DNA of 30,237 nucleotides, taken from an uncultured Eubacteriales bacterium. Lineage in GTDB: Bacteria; Bacillota; Clostridia; Peptostreptococcales; Anaerovoracaceae. Each line of letters begins with the position of its first letter. Within the stretch, counting starts at the first letter, position 1. Where the stretch lies: NCBI GenBank assembly GCA_900547295.1, contig URGK01000027.1, positions 1 to 30,237 of the forward strand. The letters are read 5' to 3'. Below are positions 7,315 through 14,863 of this stretch, one piece after another. The notes under the pieces are model-generated. The model did no database searches, had not been told where the DNA came from, and saw only the letters and a program-made list of their open reading frames with translations. Position numbers and translations under genes: made by a program.

Positions 7315-7926
7315 ATGGCAGGAGATACTAGAGAGAGAATTATGGAGGCGGCCCTCAGACTGTTTGCCCGAAACGGATATCCGGGCACATCTATGAGTGA
7401 TATTGCCGCGCAGCTTGGAATTACAAAGCCTGCGCTTTACAAGCATTATGCAGCCAAGCAGAAAATTCTGGACAGAATTGTAGAGAGAATGGACGAACTG
7501 GATAGAGAAAGAGCAGAGAAATATCATATGCCGCAGTGCGATGAGGAGAATTTCGGCGAAATCTATGCAAATACTCCCGCGGATAGAATAAGGCAGTACA
7601 GCATCGTGCAGTTTCGCCACTGGACAGAGGAGGAGTTTTCCTCATGCTTTCGCAAAATGCTGACCCTCGAACAGTACAGAAGTCCTGAAATGGCAGCGCT
7701 GTATCACAGATACCTTGGTGCCGAGCCGCTTGCATATATGGCGGAGATTTTCAGAAACTTTGCGGACTCCGATGAGACTGCCCGCAGGCTTGCACTTGAA
7801 TTTTACGGACCGATATATCTTCTCTACAGTATTTATGACAGCGCAGAGGACAAGGACCGGGTTATGAATATGCTTCAGAGTCATATCGACCGTTTCACAG
7901 CAGATATAGAAGCGGGGGCGATATAG
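7315..7926 (+). CDS. TetR/AcrR family transcriptional regulator
   Basis: A 203-residue protein with the standard N-terminal TetR DNA-binding domain: RERIMEAALRLFARNGYPGT, then MSDIAAQLGITKPALYKHYA with the recognition helix and KHY/YxHF-type ending around residues 27-47. The remainder is the ligand-binding and dimerisation domain, whose inducer cannot be read from sequence. AAGGAG lies nine bases before the ATG. Two operator-like dyads overlap its own promoter, so it probably represses itself. The downstream KTR zinc-ribbon gene starts two bases after its stop codon and shares the transcript. No divergent or adjacent efflux gene is present, so its other targets, if any, may be elsewhere. Confidence 0.92.
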   Translation: MAGDTRERIMEAALRLFARNGYPGTSMSDIAAQLGITKPALYKHYAAKQKILDRIVERMDELDRERAEKYHMPQCDEENFGEIYANTPADRIRQYSIVQFRHWTEEEFSSCFRKMLTLEQYRSPEMAALYHRYLGAEPLAYMAEIFRNFADSDETARRLALEFYGPIYLLYSIYDSAEDKDRVMNMLQSHIDRFTADIEAGAI

Positions 7927-7928
7927 CT

Positions 7929-8129
7929 GTGAACACCGGAACTGAAAAAAGATGGGTTTTGTGTCCCGTATGCGGCGCCAAAACCAGAATACAGGTATTT
8001 CGTGAAACCGAGATAAAGAATTTCCCGCTGTTCTGCCCTAAATGCAGAAGCGAAAGCATAATAGATATTAAAGGATATATTATGAAAAAAATAAGCCGGA
8101 CGCCAAGACGCAGTGCTGACCTTAAATGA
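7929..8129 (+). CDS. Small cysteine-rich KTR-domain zinc-ribbon protein
   Basis: A 66-residue protein starting at GTG, two bases after the TetR stop and preceded by GGGGGCG. It has two knuckles, CPVCGAKTR and CPKCRSES, about 25 residues apart, which should bind one zinc ion. This is the Cys-rich KTR family (PF14205), a small Firmicute family often found next to TetR regulators and in conjugative elements. Function is unknown. Its last codons (from 8105) form the left arm of the operon terminator, so the C-terminal sequence RTPRRSADLK is shaped partly by RNA structure. Confidence 0.82.
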   Translation: MNTGTEKRWVLCPVCGAKTRIQVFRETEIKNFPLFCPKCRSESIIDIKGYIMKKISRTPRRSADLK

Positions 8130-8152
8130 GGTCTGACAGTGCGTCTTTTTTT
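8105..8152 (+). terminator. Terminator overlapping the KTR gene's 3' end
   Basis: AAGACGC (8105-8111) pairs with GCGTCTT (8141-8147), and GACCT (8118-8122) with AGGTC (8129-8133), with a few mismatches between; T's follow to 8152. The stop codon TGA (8127-8129) lies at the loop. Confidence 0.75.
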
Positions 8153-8176
8153 AATGAAAGAAAGAGAGGTAAAACA

Positions 8177-8590
8177 ATGAAACTGTACTTTGGAAATGCA
8201 GTAACAGCTGCAACAACAATTATGATAATCGCTATGCTGGGCTTTATCGCCTATACTGTATTTAACAGAGCCGAAATCCAGTGCTGGGGCAGAAGAAGCC
8301 TGCTTCTGCTTGTATTCGGACTTGTCATATGCTGCTTTGCGGCTGCAAGGGACGGTCTTGACAAAACCATTCAGTATACCATTGACGGAAGCTGCGATCC
8401 CGGCATATTTTCGCTGATGAGTCTGCCTGTAATTATCGGATGTATCGGCGCGCTCATAATCATAATCGCAGCCGTTGCAACGCCTGCGGCAAAATCACAG
8501 ACCGCAAGAGAAATATGGTTTTACATAATGTCAGGCGGAGTGATGCTCAAGGTGATTACCATGGAGATTTCAAGACTGATTATACATTAG
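8177..8590 (+). CDS. Small multi-pass membrane protein of unknown function
   Basis: Start chosen at ATG 8177, preceded by GAGAGG; an in-frame ATG at 8126 lies inside the preceding terminator stem and would add 17 hydrophilic residues translated through the T-tract. The 137-residue product (MKLYFGNAVTAATT...) has four likely membrane helices: about residues 5-27, 38-53, 75-97 and 107-125. I recognise no family. It sits alone between two terminators (8105-8152 and 8631-8662), so it is monocistronic. Confidence 0.6.
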   Translation: MKLYFGNAVTAATTIMIIAMLGFIAYTVFNRAEIQCWGRRSLLLLVFGLVICCFAAARDGLDKTIQYTIDGSCDPGIFSLMSLPVIIGCIGALIIIIAAVATPAAKSQTAREIWFYIMSGGVMLKVITMEISRLIIH

Positions 8591-8630
8591 GGCCGCAGGA
8601 TAATATAAAAGGAAATTAAAAAGGGGTATT

Positions 8631-8662
8631 AAAAAAGAGTAATTGCAGAATTACTCTTTTTT
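8631..8662. terminator. Perfect hairpin terminator
   Basis: A fourteen-pair perfect stem, AAAAAAGAGTAATT (8631-8644) and AATTACTCTTTTTT (8649-8662), with a GCAG loop. It carries A's and T's on both sides and could work in both directions. Confidence 0.9.
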
Positions 8663-9016
8663 AGTGTTAGCTTGAATTTTCGATATTTAGCAAAAGTAGT
8701 TATGATGCTATTAACTTTCGTCAATAGTTAAACGGTTAGTATAACTATAATAACGTCTGAAATAAATTTAGTCAACGAAACCGGTAAAAATAAATTGAAT
8801 TAGGCAAACAGGAGAAAGGTATTGAGCAAACTTGTTAAAAAGCACAACAAACACAGGCAAAAACAGAGGCAAATATGAGCAAATTAATAGCAAAAAGAGA
8901 TTTGAGTGGACGGAGCAAAGAATGGATATAATAAAAAATGTGACTGGTAAATTATTATAATTTGTGATATAATGTAGTGTCAAATTTTTGGGAAGTAAAC
9001 TTAGGAGGACAATAAT
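8663..9016 (+). other. Intergenic region before glnS with promoter and two mini-ORFs
   Basis: This 354-base stretch is AT-rich and has no normal gene. An extended -10 (TGATATAAT, TATAAT at 8968-8973) lies 44 bases before glnS and is the likely glnS promoter; its -35 is weak. A further TATAAT lies at 8746-8751. Between them are two overlapping 18-codon reading frames (8822-8878 and 8875-8931). No T-box features (the TGGNACCGCG element) are seen. Confidence 0.5.
8822..8931 (+). other. Two overlapping 18-codon mini-ORFs (possible leader peptides)
   Basis: Mini-ORF 1 (8822-8878) starts at TTG behind AGGAGAAAGG and reads MSKLVKKHNKHRQKQRQI. Mini-ORF 2 (8875-8931) starts at an ATGA overlap with the first stop and reads MSKLIAKRDLSGRSKEWI. 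Both are exactly 57 bases with stop and both begin MSKL. They could be leader peptides or chance frames; there is no homology evidence. Confidence 0.25.
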
Positions 9017-10675
9017 ATGTCAGAAAAAGAAATCAGAGAAGTGGAAAGCTCCAACTTTATCCATAATATCATAGATAGAGATCTGGAAACAGGTAAGAAT
9101 GGTGACAAGGTATACACAAGATTTCCGCCGGAGCCGAATGGATATCTTCATATCGGACACGCAAAATCAATATGCCTTAACTTTACTACTGCCCAAAAAT
9201 ACGGTGGCAAATGCAACTTAAGATATGACGATACAAACCCTGTAAAAGAAGATGTTGAATATATAGACTCAATCGAAGCAGATGTAAGATGGCTGGGCTT
9301 TGAATGGGACAAACGCCTGTGGGCATCGGACTATTTCGATAAAATGTACGAATGCGCAGTAGAGCTCATAAACAAGGGCAAGGCGTTTGTATGCGACCTC
9401 AACGCAGATCAGATAAGAGAATACAGAGGCACCCTCAAAGAGCCGGGCAAGGAAAGCCCTTACAGAAACAGAAGCGTAGAGGAGAATCTGCAGCTCTTTG
9501 AAGAGATGAAAGCGGGCAAATATGCAGACGGCGAAAAGGTGCTTAGAGCAAAAATAGACATGGCATCGCCTAACATCAATATGAGAGATCCCGTTATATA
9601 CAGAATAGCTCATACAACCCATCACAACACAGGTGACAAGTGGTGCATATATCCTATGTATGACTTTGCGCATCCTATCGAAGATGCAATAGAGGGCATC
9701 ACACATTCAATATGCACACTTGAATTCGAGGATCACAGACCTCTTTACGACTGGGTTCTTCAGGAGCTCAACTGGCCTAATCCGCCGCAGCAGATTGAAT
9801 TTGCAAGACTTAACCTTACCAATACAGTTATGAGCAAGAGATATCTCAAGGCTATGGTGGACGACGGTACAGTGGAGGGCTGGGACGACCCTAGAATGCC
9901 GACCATTGCAGGTCTCAGAAGAAGAGGCTATACACCTGAGTCAATCAGGGACTTCTGCGAGAGAATAGGAGTTTCAAAGGCAAACAGCACAGTTGATGTT
10001 TCACTGCTTGAGCATTGCATCAGAGAGGATCTCAAGGACAAGGTTGCATCAAGAAATGTTGTAGAGGATCCGATTAAGGTAGTTATAACCAATTATCCTG
10101 AAGACCAGACAGAAGAATGCGAAATGGAAAACAACAGAAACGTTCCTGAAATGGGCAGCCGCAAGGTTCCTTTCAGCAGAGAGCTTTATGTTGACGGCGC
10201 AGACTTTATGGAAGTTCCTGCAAAGAAATATTTCAGACTCTTCCCGGGAAACGAAGTAAGATTTAAGGGCGCATATTTCATCACCTGCAATGAGGTTGTC
10301 AAAAATGAGGACGGCAGCATCAGAGAGCTTCTGTGCACCTATGACCCTGAAACAAGATCAGGCGCAGGCTTTGAGGGCCGCAAGGTCAAGGGAACCATTC
10401 ACTGGGTTGACGCAAAGACAGCAGTTCCGATTAAAATCAGAAACTATGATTATCTGATGATTACAGATGAAGAGGGCAACAATGTTCTCAACGAAAACTC
10501 AATGGAGGTTGTGACTGCATATGCAGAGCCGTCAATACTTGAGGCGGCGCCGGGAGAAAGATTCCAGTTCTTCAGGCATGGTTACTATATTGCAGACGAA
10601 AAACTGACAACAGATACCGAAAAGGTATTCAACAGAATAGTGGATCTTAAGAGTTCATACAAGCCGGGTAAATAA
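9017..10675 (+). CDS. glnS: Glutaminyl-tRNA synthetase
   Basis: The 552-residue product is a full-length bacterial GlnRS, a class I aminoacyl-tRNA synthetase that charges tRNA-Gln with glutamine in the cytoplasm. RFPPEPNGYLHIGHAKS carries HIGH at residues 45-48, and VMSKR near residue 270 is the KMSKS-equivalent loop. LRYDDTNPVKEDVEYIDSI and the acceptor-binding region are typical of GlnRS rather than GluRS, and the C-terminal two beta-barrels for the anticodon are present. AGGAGG lies nine bases before the ATG. A strong terminator follows at 10694-10716, so it is monocistronic. Many Clostridia instead make Gln-tRNA by GatCAB transamidation, so glnS may be an acquired or additional route. Confidence 0.97.
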   Translation: MSEKEIREVESSNFIHNIIDRDLETGKNGDKVYTRFPPEPNGYLHIGHAKSICLNFTTAQKYGGKCNLRYDDTNPVKEDVEYIDSIEADVRWLGFEWDKRLWASDYFDKMYECAVELINKGKAFVCDLNADQIREYRGTLKEPGKESPYRNRSVEENLQLFEEMKAGKYADGEKVLRAKIDMASPNINMRDPVIYRIAHTTHHNTGDKWCIYPMYDFAHPIEDAIEGITHSICTLEFEDHRPLYDWVLQELNWPNPPQQIEFARLNLTNTVMSKRYLKAMVDDGTVEGWDDPRMPTIAGLRRRGYTPESIRDFCERIGVSKANSTVDVSLLEHCIREDLKDKVASRNVVEDPIKVVITNYPEDQTEECEMENNRNVPEMGSRKVPFSRELYVDGADFMEVPAKKYFRLFPGNEVRFKGAYFITCNEVVKNEDGSIRELLCTYDPETRSGAGFEGRKVKGTIHWVDAKTAVPIKIRNYDYLMITDEEGNNVLNENSMEVVTAYAEPSILEAAPGERFQFFRHGYYIADEKLTTDTEKVFNRIVDLKSSYKPGK

Positions 10676-10693
10676 AGGCAGACAGTAAAAAGC

Positions 10694-10716
10694 GGCGGAA
10701 ATTATTTCCGCCTTTT
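10694..10716 (+). terminator. Terminator after glnS
   Basis: A perfect eight-pair stem, GGCGGAAA (10694-10701) with TTTCCGCC (10705-10712), loop TTA, followed by TTTT. Confidence 0.9.
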
Positions 10717-10726
10717 GATATTTAGA

Positions 10727-10752
10727 TATCTGCGGTAAAGCTTTAGCAGATA
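10727..10752 (+). repeat. Nested dyad in the 5' region of the CofE-like gene
   Basis: TATCTGC (10727-10733) pairs with GCAGATA (10746-10752); the interval contains a second perfect palindrome, TAAAGCTTTA (10736-10745). It ends six bases before the GGAGG (10759-10763) of the next gene, so it is placed to act as an operator or leader structure. Confidence 0.4.
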
Positions 10753-10769
10753 AATTTTGGAGGTAAAAA

Positions 10770-11960
10770 ATGACAAGATTTGTAGGAACAACATCAAGAG
10801 GACTCAGAGCCCCTATTATCAGAGAGGGCGATGACCTCAAAAAAATTGTAGTCGATACTTTTCTGGGCGCTGTAGACGCAGGCGAATTTGAAATCGGCAC
10901 AAAAGATGTTTTAGCCGTTACAGAATCAATCGTTGCAAGAGCGCAGGCAAATTATGCCACAACTGAGGATATTGCGCAGGATGTTAAGGCTAAGCTGGGC
11001 GGAGAAACAGTAGGCGTGGTATTCCCTATTCTTTCAAGAAACAGATTTGCAATCTGTCTCAGAGGTATTGCAAAGGGAGCAAAAAAAATCGTGCTTATGC
11101 TGAGCTATCCAAGTGATGAAGTCGGAAATCATATCCTTGACATAGACAAACTTGACGAAAAAGGGATAAACCTTTATTCAGATGTGCTTACACAGGCAGA
11201 GTTTGAAGGGCTGTTCGGCAAATCATGCCATACTTTCACAGCAGTTGACTATGTGAACTACTACAAGGGCCTTATCGAAGAGGAAGGCGCAGAGGCGGAG
11301 ATAATTTTCTCAAACAATCCTAGAACTATTGTTGAGTATACAGACAAGGTTTTATGCTGTGACATACACACAAGAGCAAGAACAAAGAGACTGATTAAAG
11401 AAGCGGGAGCGACTGTGGTGTTAGGTATGGACGATATAATGACAGAGTCTGTAAACGGCAGCGGCTACAATTCAGACTACGGTCTCTTGGGATCAAACAA
11501 GGCTACAGAGGACAAGGTTAAGCTGTTCCCTGTAAACTGCCAGGAATTTGTTGACGGTGTTCAGGCTGAAATCAAGGCAAGAACAGGCAAGACTGTGGAA
11601 GTAATGGTTTACGGCGACGGCGCGTTCAAGGATCCTGTAGGCAAGATATGGGAGCTTGCAGACCCTGTTGTATCACCGGGATATACCAAGGGACTTGAGG
11701 GACAGCCTAACGAGCTTAAGCTCAAATACCTTGCAGACAATGACTTTGCTGACCTGAGCGGAGATGAACTTAAAGATGCAATAGAGGATGCCATCAAGAC
11801 AAAGGATGCAAACCTTGTGGGACAGATGGTTACAGAGGGGACTACTCCTAGAAGACTTACAGACCTGCTTGGTTCGCTGTGCGACCTGACATCAGGTTCC
11901 GGAGACAAGGGTACTCCTATCATTTACATTCAGGGCTATTTCGACAACTATACCCACTAA
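10770..11960 (+). CDS. Coenzyme F420-0:L-glutamate ligase (CofE)-like protein
   Basis: The 396-residue protein resembles the CofE/FbiB ligase fold (PF01996): an N-terminal beta-rich segment (IREGDDLKKIVVDTFLGAVD), DVLAVTESIVARAQ with the metal/GTP-binding region, and a GYNSDYGLLGSNKATEDKVK segment in the middle. Archaeal and mycobacterial CofE add glutamate to coenzyme F420 and are near 250 residues; this longer form is common in Firmicutes that are not known to make F420. Its true substrate is therefore open, and gamma-glutamyl ligation is inferred from the family. It has a GGAGG seven bases upstream of the ATG. The sequence just after its stop is half of a terminator whose other half now lies 5.7 kb away across the IS. 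Confidence 0.75.
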   Translation: MTRFVGTTSRGLRAPIIREGDDLKKIVVDTFLGAVDAGEFEIGTKDVLAVTESIVARAQANYATTEDIAQDVKAKLGGETVGVVFPILSRNRFAICLRGIAKGAKKIVLMLSYPSDEVGNHILDIDKLDEKGINLYSDVLTQAEFEGLFGKSCHTFTAVDYVNYYKGLIEEEGAEAEIIFSNNPRTIVEYTDKVLCCDIHTRARTKRLIKEAGATVVLGMDDIMTESVNGSGYNSDYGLLGSNKATEDKVKLFPVNCQEFVDGVQAEIKARTGKTVEVMVYGDGAFKDPVGKIWELADPVVSPGYTKGLEGQPNELKLKYLADNDFADLSGDELKDAIEDAIKTKDANLVGQMVTEGTTPRRLTDLLGSLCDLTSGSGDKGTPIIYIQGYFDNYTH

Positions 11961-11970
11961 AAACAATACT

Positions 11971-11979
11971 CCCGTCACT
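11971..11979 (+). terminator. Left half of a terminator split by the IS
   Basis: CCCGTCACT, ten bases after the CofE-like stop codon, is the exact complement of AGTGACGGG in the sequence beyond the right IS end (17644-17652), which is followed by GGC and TTTTT. Joined, they make a nine-pair hairpin with a T-tract. Confidence 0.65.
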
Positions 11980-12065
11980 TGAACTGCACCCCGTCAAGTG
12001 GACAATCGAAATAATAAAAAACTGGTAACTTGTGGTATCCGGAACTGGTATGGTTTCGGATACCT

Positions 12066-12407
12066 TTATGCTGCTGAAAGATACTGTTCATACTTTTCAT
12101 TAGGTGTCACAACCCCAAGCTGTCTCTGGTATCTTCTGTTGTTGTAGTAATAAATATAGCTTTCTATCATATCAACAACATCTTCTCTGCTTTCAAATCT
12201 CTTTCCGTAATAACATTCTCTCTTTAAAATCCCCCAGAAGCCTTCTATCGGGCCGTTATCAATACATTTACCAACTCTGGACATGCTTTGAGTCATTCCG
12301 TGTTCTGTAAGAATTTCATGAAATACGGCATTGGTATACTGAAAACCCCTGTCACTGTGAAACAGCGGATGAGCATCCGGATAATTTCGCTGGACACCGG
12401 ATAACAA
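12066..12407 (-). pseudogene. IS3 transposase OrfB, C-terminal fragment
   Basis: The 113 residues match the end of the IS3 OrfB integrase core (rve). They include PLFHSDRGFQYT with the second catalytic Asp, SMSRVGKCIDNGPIEGFWGI with the catalytic Glu, and the YYNNRRYQRQLGVVTPNEKY ending. The N-terminal HTH and the first catalytic Asp are missing. The frame is open a little further upstream (about 12430), but those residues do not look like transposase, so the break lies near 12405-12420. The rest of this gene is on the far side of the cargo. Confidence 0.88.
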
Positions 12408-12477
12408 ATGGGTTAAAATACAAGAAAAGAGTTAGAAAGGGAGGCATATACTCGTAAATCTGGAAAAGTTTAACAAT

Positions 12478-13773
12478 ATGATCGAGTTGGATGTGTGTCT
12501 CCTTATTTTCGCAGCCATGGTGACCCTGGTGCTTCTGATCGGGGCGGCTACTGACCATGCGAGAAACAGACCATTTTTAAAGTGGTTCACAGCCCTTCTG
12601 GTGACAGCTTTCATTATGCTGCTGGGAGAGGCTGGACTGTGGTATTTCATGGGGGATGCAAACCACATCGGACTCCTGAAATTCTGCGCTTTTTTATCGT
12701 TCGGTTTCGGAGCGGTGCTGAATGCCATATATGCCTGCTGTCTGGTAAGTTTTATCAAAGAAAAAGCGCAGGAGTCGTGGACCGGTGCCGTCATCGTGTC
12801 GGCGGCTTGTGCAGTCGTTCTTCTCCTTGTATTTGTTTCTATGTTTAACGGAATGCTGTTTTCTATTGACGAAAATGGGATGTATCATGACGGATATGCC
12901 TATTTTCTGGTAGATGCTGTGGACATCTTTTCCCTTATTATGTTGATTTTGATGATAATATATTACAGCAGACATCTTGGGACAAAGGGCACGCTGACGA
13001 TCCTTTCCTTCGTCGCCTTTCCTGCGGTTGCAATGTTTGCTCTGCCATATTGGAATCCTACACCCCTTTATTTGGCCACAACCTTGTCTCTGATTTTCAT
13101 ATATTTGTTTTTTCACGTCGATATGACGAGACAGCTTGCAGAAAATGAAATAAAACTGGCGGAGAAAGAGAAGGAACTGGCGGAGAGCCGCATTTCCATT
13201 ATGCTCAGTCAGCTTCAGCCGCATTTTATGTATAACGTGCTGAACTCTATCTATTACCTGTGCGGCAGCAACCCTGGTACGGCAAGGGCGGCCATCGATA
13301 AATTTGCAGACTATCTGAGAAACAATATGGAGTCCATCCAGCGGGTAGAGCTGATTCCTTTCGAGAAGGAATATGAACACATACAGACCTATCTTGATCT
13401 TGAAAAAATACGTTTTGGGGAGGATCTGAAGATCGTCTGCCAGATGGAGGCAATGAATTTTAAACTCCCTCCGCTGACGGTACAGCCCCTGGTGGAAAAT
13501 GCCGTAAAGCACGGTGCGACGAAAAAACGCGGCGGCGGCACGGTAACCATAGCCACAAGAGAAACGGCAGAAGCCTGGATTGTGACCATATCCGACACGG
13601 GGAGAGGATTTGACCCGGAAAACTGTGAAAATGACGGAAAGCTCCATGTGGGTATTCGAAATGTAAGAGAGAGACTGGAAGCTTTGGTGGGAGGAACACT
13701 TGAGATATCCAGTGAAACAGGCATTGGTACCGAAGCAGTGGTGACGATACCGAAGAAGGAGGGCGGGCGATGA
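12478..13773 (+). CDS. LytS/YehU-type sensor histidine kinase
   Basis: A 431-residue membrane kinase. Six to seven hydrophobic helices span residues 5-215, a coiled-coil linker (NEIKLAEKEKELAESR) follows, then a His_kinase domain (PF06580) with phospho-acceptor H249 in QLQPHFMYNVLNSI, and an ATPase domain with N box PLVENAVKHG, G1 box DTGRGFD and HVGIRNVRERL. It should phosphorylate the response regulator whose ATG overlaps its stop (ATGA). The start is uncertain: ATG 12478 has only a weak GGAAAAG upstream, and GGGAGG at 12437-12442 suggests a start nearer 12455. Base and codon use (more C/G-ending codons, ATC, CGG) differ from host genes, consistent with transfer. It lies inside the split IS3 element. 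The signal sensed is unknown. Confidence 0.9.
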   Translation: MIELDVCLLIFAAMVTLVLLIGAATDHARNRPFLKWFTALLVTAFIMLLGEAGLWYFMGDANHIGLLKFCAFLSFGFGAVLNAIYACCLVSFIKEKAQESWTGAVIVSAACAVVLLLVFVSMFNGMLFSIDENGMYHDGYAYFLVDAVDIFSLIMLILMIIYYSRHLGTKGTLTILSFVAFPAVAMFALPYWNPTPLYLATTLSLIFIYLFFHVDMTRQLAENEIKLAEKEKELAESRISIMLSQLQPHFMYNVLNSIYYLCGSNPGTARAAIDKFADYLRNNMESIQRVELIPFEKEYEHIQTYLDLEKIRFGEDLKIVCQMEAMNFKLPPLTVQPLVENAVKHGATKKRGGGTVTIATRETAEAWIVTISDTGRGFDPENCENDGKLHVGIRNVRERLEALVGGTLEISSETGIGTEAVVTIPKKEGGR

Positions 13774-14573
13774 ACATAATTGCAGTTGACGATGAAAGAC
13801 TGGCCCTGCAGGCACTCTTAGATGCCATAAAAAAAGCAGATTCCGCATCTTCGATAGCAGGCTTTCTCTATGCCGAAGATGCGCTGGAGTTCGCAGAAGC
13901 CAACCTGGTGGATGTGGCTTTTCTTGACGTGGAAATGGCGGATATCAGCGGCGTAGAACTGGCACGCCGGCTGAAAAGAATCAATCCGGACATTAACATC
14001 ATCTTTGCCACAGGTTTCGGCGAATATCGCGATTCGGCCTTCGAACTTCACGCCAGCGGTTACCTGACCAAGCCGATTACGGAAGAAAAGGTGAAGAAAG
14101 AGCTGGCAGAGCTGCGCAGACCGGTTCACCAGGATGAAAGCAGAGTACGCATTCAGACATTTGGTATTTTTCAGGTCTTTGTGGACGAAAAACCACTGGT
14201 CTTCCGCAGGAAAAAAACAAAGGAGCTTCTTGCGTTCCTCGTGGACCGGCACGGAGCGTTTGTCACGACAGAGCAGATTGCTCTTACGCTCTGGGAAGAT
14301 GAAGGGTATGACACGAAGTTAAAAAATAAGGTGACGGCCACCGTTTCTCAGCTCAGGGCGCTTCTGCGGGAGGCAGGGGCAGAAGAGATTCTCATAAAGA
14401 GCCGAAACAATCTGGCGTTAGATGCCAGCAAGGTCAAATGCGATGCCTATGATCTGGAGAAAATGAAGCCGATGGCTGTAAATGCATACCTGGGGGAATA
14501 CATGAGCGAATACTCGTGGGCGGAATTCACCGCAGGTCGGTTTGAGCAAATGGTGAGAAAAAAAAGGAAATGA
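13770..14573 (+). CDS. Response regulator with winged-helix (SARP/OmpR-like) output
   Basis: A 267-residue cytoplasmic regulator. The receiver (residues 1-115) has acidic pocket D7/D8, phosphorylation site D53 in FLDVEM, T81 in FATGFG and K101 in YLTKPI. After a linker, residues 125-265 form a winged-helix domain (IQTFGIFQVFVDEKPL, RRKKTKELLAFLVDRHGAFV, VTATVSQLRALLREAGAEEI), the pattern of SARP-type, OmpR-like DNA-binding domains rather than the LytTR domain usual with LytS kinases. It overlaps the kinase gene by four bases, so they form one unit. A terminator follows at 14591-14633. Targets are unknown; the next gene in the cargo is a diguanylate cyclase and could be one. Confidence 0.9.
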   Translation: MNIIAVDDERLALQALLDAIKKADSASSIAGFLYAEDALEFAEANLVDVAFLDVEMADISGVELARRLKRINPDINIIFATGFGEYRDSAFELHASGYLTKPITEEKVKKELAELRRPVHQDESRVRIQTFGIFQVFVDEKPLVFRRKKTKELLAFLVDRHGAFVTTEQIALTLWEDEGYDTKLKNKVTATVSQLRALLREAGAEEILIKSRNNLALDASKVKCDAYDLEKMKPMAVNAYLGEYMSEYSWAEFTAGRFEQMVRKKRK

Positions 14574-14590
14574 TTCCTGGTGAAATCGTA

Positions 14591-14633
14591 AAAAAGCTGT
14601 GTTCAGGCGAATGGCTGAATGCGGCTTTTTTTT
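14591..14633 (+). terminator. Terminator after the two-component pair
   Basis: A sixteen-pair stem (AAAAAGCTGTGTTCAG 14591-14606 with CTGAATGCGGCTTTTT 14615-14630, some G-T pairs) and an eight-base loop, followed by T's to 14633. The 230 bases from here to the GGDEF gene hold only an isolated TATAAT near 14710 and no gene. Confidence 0.85.
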
Positions 14634-14863
14634 CATTTCCCCACGGAACAAAATATACAATCTCGTCGAACTCTGCCGCGTCTGTTGTCCTTTGGTTGTC
14701 CGGGGGAGAGTATAATTTGAAGAAAAAAGTAACATCTTTCCTGTATTTTTCAATGAACAGGAATTATATGAACTTGATTGGGACAATGAAAGTACCGTTG
14801 AATCTGTGCTCCTTATGAGACGGGCAAAGCGGTAATTGAACAGAGTTTGGAGAGAAAAAACGT

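Noticed and set aside
8663..9016. Possible T-box leader for glnS
   Set aside because: No TGGNACCGCG antiterminator element or specifier loop is seen, and the only hairpin terminator (8631-8662) belongs to the previous gene.
10727..10752. Dyad before the CofE-like gene as a terminator
   Set aside because: It has no T-tract and the real glnS terminator is just upstream; kept only as a possible operator or leader structure.
12694..13848. 384-codon minus-strand frame opposite the histidine kinase
   Set aside because: The kinase on the plus strand has all family motifs; the reverse frame has a random, Cys/His-rich composition typical of a shadow.
14570..14818. Open frame of 82 codons after the response regulator
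   Set aside because: It runs through a clear terminator (14591-14633), has no good ribosome site and no recognisable domain.
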